Of a stretch of DNA of 7,880 nucleotides, positions 5,658-7,880 are shown piece by piece (within the stretch, counting starts at the first letter, position 1; each line of letters begins with the position of its first letter). Source of the stretch: an uncultured Pirellulales bacterium (GTDB lineage: Bacteria; Planctomycetota; Planctomycetia; Pirellulales; Lacipirellulaceae); contig CAMYJY010000191.1 in NCBI GenBank assembly GCA_947258835.1, forward strand, positions 1 through 7,880, written 5' to 3'. The notes beneath the pieces were generated by a model, which was given only the letters and a program-made list of their open reading frames with translations, made no database searches and had not been told where the DNA came from. Both the position numbers and the translations under genes were made by a program.

Positions 5658-7880
5658 ATGACAACGCAGCAAGATTTCGACATCCACGCCTTGCAACAGC
5701 GATTGGCTGAGGAGACCGTGGACAATGACAGCCTGCAATGGGTCCAGCAACAGCTGGACCAACGGGTGTTGGAAATCCAGGATAGCCCCGGGCTCGTCCA
5801 GGCCGTGGATGTCATGAGACAAATCCTGGCAGTCTGCCAGGCGGCCGACTGCAACGATGAGGGATTGCATGCCTTGCGTCGCGAAATGCTGGCGTTCCTC
5901 GCGGAGCGCGTGTGCCTGCTGGATGGAGTGGCTCCCGAGGCCGCGGAAGAAGCCGCGGGGAATTTCCTCCGGGATGCCACCAGCCGCTGGACGGAGTACC
6001 TCACCTGCTTGGAAAACGAGCCGCTGCACGCAGAAAACGACTGGTTGGCAGAGGCCGAGAGCACCGCACCGGCTGAGGACGTCCCCCCGCCCGCCGATCA
6101 CGAACCAACGGATTCCGCCGGGCAAATTGATTTGCTGCTGTCCGCGGTTGAAAAATGTACCGCGGAGGCTGATGCCGCGATGGACACGGACACGCCCGCC
6201 GAGGACGATGCCGCGGTGATCTGGGAACATGCCGAGATTCGCGAGGCATTTTTAGATGACGCCACGCGGTGTTTGGACTCCATGGAGAAGGCCAGCCTGG
6301 CGGTGGAGGAAAACCCCGCCAACCGAGAACCCGTCAGCCAATTTTGTCGCGAACTGCATACCTTGAAGGGGGCCGCGGCCAGCGTGGGCTTGACCGAACT
6401 GGCTGGCTTCGTGCACGAGGTGGAAACGGCGCTGCTCGACACCTCCGCGCCGGCAGACGGGCAAACCGTAGACACCATGCTGTCGGCAGTGGATCGCGTG
6501 CGGGGCTCGGTGGCTGAAATCCAGCTGGCTTCCGCGGGCCCCACGTCGGCAGACACCCCGGCAGCTGGTGAGACCCGTGGGGGCACCGCGGCGCAGCAGG
6601 CCATGCTGTCGAGCCACACGGCCAGCGATGACTCCATCCGCATCCGGGCCTCCAAGCTGGATCGACTCATGGACATGCTGGCCGAGCTGGTCGTGCTCCG
6701 TAATCGACGCGACAACCACCAGAGCGAGGTCAACGAGCTTAACGAAGAACTCACGCAGTGCGTGGCCAGATTGCACCACTGCGAGGAAGGTCTCGAATTT
6801 CCCGTCGCCAGCAACACCTTTCCAACCGGAGCACGCGATTTTGCAGGGGACTCCAGCACGTTGCGGGAAATTGGTAAAGACCTGTCCGTGGTCTCCGGCG
6901 GTATCCGCACGATGCAAGAACCGATTGGCGAAGACAACGTGGCCATCACCCGGCTGATTCGCGACTTCCGGCAGGAGCTGATGCAGTTACGGCGGATCCC
7001 GATTTCTGGACTTTTTAACCGCCTCCAACGGACAGCTCGTGACGTCGCCAAACAGGAAGGGAAACAATTGCAGCTGTCGTGCCTGGGCGGAGAATCCGGT
7101 TTGGAGCAGGAGCTCCAAGAGAAACTCTACGAACCATTGCTGCACATTGTCCGCAATGCAGTCAGCCATGGCATCCAGTCGCCCACCGAGCGTTCCCAGT
7201 CCGGAAAATCCCCCGCAGGCCAGCTCGTCTTGCGAGCGCAGAGCAACTCGCAATTGTTGGCGATTGAAGTCACCGACGATGGGCAAGGCCTCAACTACAA
7301 CGCCATTCGCACGCGGGCCATGGAAAAAGGATTGATCACCACCGAACAGATGCTGCCGGACCAACAATTGGCGGAACTGATCTTTCACCCGGGATTTTCC
7401 ACCCGCGACTCGGCCACGGAGGTCTCCGGGCGAGGCGTGGGAATGGATGTCGTCGCACGGGCGATCAACCAGCTCCGCGGCCGCATCGAAATTGATTCCC
7501 TACCGGGCCAGGGCACGACCATGCGGTTGATCGTGCCCTTGCGATCGGCCATCGAACACGTGATGGTCTTCCGCTCTGACGGACAACTCTTTGCAATGCC
7601 CATGCAGGCCATCACCGCCGCGTCCTCGGGAGACCAGCGTGACCAGACCGTAACCTACCTGCCCTTCACTTCTGTGCTGGCCAAGCCCACAGACAACACC
7701 CAGATCCACGAGACGGCAGAGCCTGCCCCCGGCTTGCACGGGGGGCCGCCGACCACAGCAAGGGCGGCACAGCCGCCAACCACAGCGAGGGCGGCACAGC
7801 CGCCGACCACAGCGAGGGCGGCACAGCCGCCGACCACAGCGAGGGCGGCACAGCCGCCGACCACAGCGAGCTCCCGCTCG
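5658..7880 (+). CDS. cheA: CheA-type chemosensory histidine kinase (3' end outside window)
   Basis: The frame is open from ATG 5658 to the window edge (741 codons, no stop). It is the kinase that autophosphorylates on P1 and passes phosphate to CheY-like receivers. Order: residues 1-187, a helical acidic N-terminal extension without an HTLKG motif; about 188-290, an HPt (P1) domain with H234 in HTLKG (234-238); a short Pro/Ala/Thr linker with no P2 domain; P3 dimerisation from 326 (SIRIRASKLDRLMDML...) to RRIPISGLF near 447; P4 ATPase with N-box HIVRNAVSHG (H496, N500), D540-D541-G-Q-G544, FSTRD at about 580-584 and SGRGVGMD (590-597); then the start of a CheW-like P5 from about 629 (IEHVMVFRSDGQLFAMPM). 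From about 680 the protein turns low-complexity and enters PPTTARAAQ repeats (697-732). N-box residues differ from the usual D-H-G-I-E (here SHGIQ). Missing beyond the edge may be the rest of P5 and perhaps a receiver domain. Confidence 0.93.
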   Translation, partial: MTTQQDFDIHALQQRLAEETVDNDSLQWVQQQLDQRVLEIQDSPGLVQAVDVMRQILAVCQAADCNDEGLHALRREMLAFLAERVCLLDGVAPEAAEEAAGNFLRDATSRWTEYLTCLENEPLHAENDWLAEAESTAPAEDVPPPADHEPTDSAGQIDLLLSAVEKCTAEADAAMDTDTPAEDDAAVIWEHAEIREAFLDDATRCLDSMEKASLAVEENPANREPVSQFCRELHTLKGAAASVGLTELAGFVHEVETALLDTSAPADGQTVDTMLSAVDRVRGSVAEIQLASAGPTSADTPAAGETRGGTAAQQAMLSSHTASDDSIRIRASKLDRLMDMLAELVVLRNRRDNHQSEVNELNEELTQCVARLHHCEEGLEFPVASNTFPTGARDFAGDSSTLREIGKDLSVVSGGIRTMQEPIGEDNVAITRLIRDFRQELMQLRRIPISGLFNRLQRTARDVAKQEGKQLQLSCLGGESGLEQELQEKLYEPLLHIVRNAVSHGIQSPTERSQSGKSPAGQLVLRAQSNSQLLAIEVTDDGQGLNYNAIRTRAMEKGLITTEQMLPDQQLAELIFHPGFSTRDSATEVSGRGVGMDVVARAINQLRGRIEIDSLPGQGTTMRLIVPLRSAIEHVMVFRSDGQLFAMPMQAITAASSGDQRDQTVTYLPFTSVLAKPTDNTQIHETAEPAPGLHGGPPTTARAAQPPTTARAAQPPTTARAAQPPTTARAAQPPTTASSRS
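7746..7870 (+). repeat. 27-base tandem repeat array, four copies plus a partial fifth
   Basis: Copies lie at 7746-7772, 7773-7799, 7800-7826 and 7827-7853, and a fifth starts at 7854 and matches for 17 bases. Copies 3 and 4 are identical; copies 1 and 2 each differ by one base. Each boundary forms GGCGGC-ACA-GCCGCC, a perfect six-pair palindrome (7763-7777, 7790-7804, 7817-7831, 7844-7858). At the end CGAGC-TCCC-GCTCG (7867-7880) is a different hairpin. The unit length is a multiple of three and encodes PPTTARAAQ inside the cheA frame. Confidence 0.9.

Noticed and set aside
6098..7051. Long reverse-strand frame (317 codons) opposite cheA
   Set aside because: It is Ser/Arg/Ala-rich with no recognisable fold and lies fully opposite the conserved HPt and P3 region of cheA.
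7655..7864. Reverse-strand repeat protein (VVGGCAALA repeats)
   Set aside because: The 27-base unit is a multiple of three, so repeats are open in several frames; the + frame is continuous with cheA.
7746..7880. CRISPR array
   Set aside because: The units are directly adjacent without unique spacers and encode an in-frame peptide.

Overview
The window looks like a moderately GC-rich Gram-negative chromosome, probably a planctomycete or a relative. This is inferred from the style of the secreted beta-helix protein, the chemosensory proteins and the partial use of Shine-Dalgarno sites; no rRNA or other marker gene is present to prove it. All recognisable genes lie on the + strand.

Left edge (1-397): the 3' end of a LacX/aldose 1-epimerase-like gene stops at 169. 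It is followed at once, in the same frame, by the C-terminal half of a gamma-carbonic-anhydrase/hexapeptide transferase gene with no 5' half. This reads as a deletion junction or a pseudogene remnant. Positions 398-515 hold short CACATATC-type repeats and a terminator-like hairpin.

Middle (516-2327): one large gene encodes an exported right-handed parallel beta-helix protein. It is followed by a gap of about 440 bases (2328-2765) with no convincing gene. The gap holds a candidate promoter (TTGACA at 2531), a direct repeat and a potentially branched RNA structure.

Right (2766-7880): five co-directional genes form a chemosensory operon: a stand-alone CheY-like receiver, an unrecognised 102-residue protein, a CheW adaptor, a membrane MCP with two TM helices and almost no outside domain, and a large CheA kinase that runs off the right edge. 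The gene order (receiver, CheW, MCP, CheA) is that of type IV pilus/Pil-Chp or cyanobacterial Pix clusters rather than of typical flagellar clusters. The likely phosphorelay is MCP to CheW to CheA (His234), then to the CheY-like protein (Asp54) and perhaps to a receiver at the unseen CheA C-terminus.

The most unusual features are: four 27-base tandem repeats, each spanning a GGCGGC/GCCGCC palindrome, lying in frame inside the CheA regulatory (P5) region at the right edge; a CheA N-terminal extension of about 187 residues without a recognisable HPt histidine; the unrecognised small protein between cheY and cheW; and the epimerase/carbonic-anhydrase junction.
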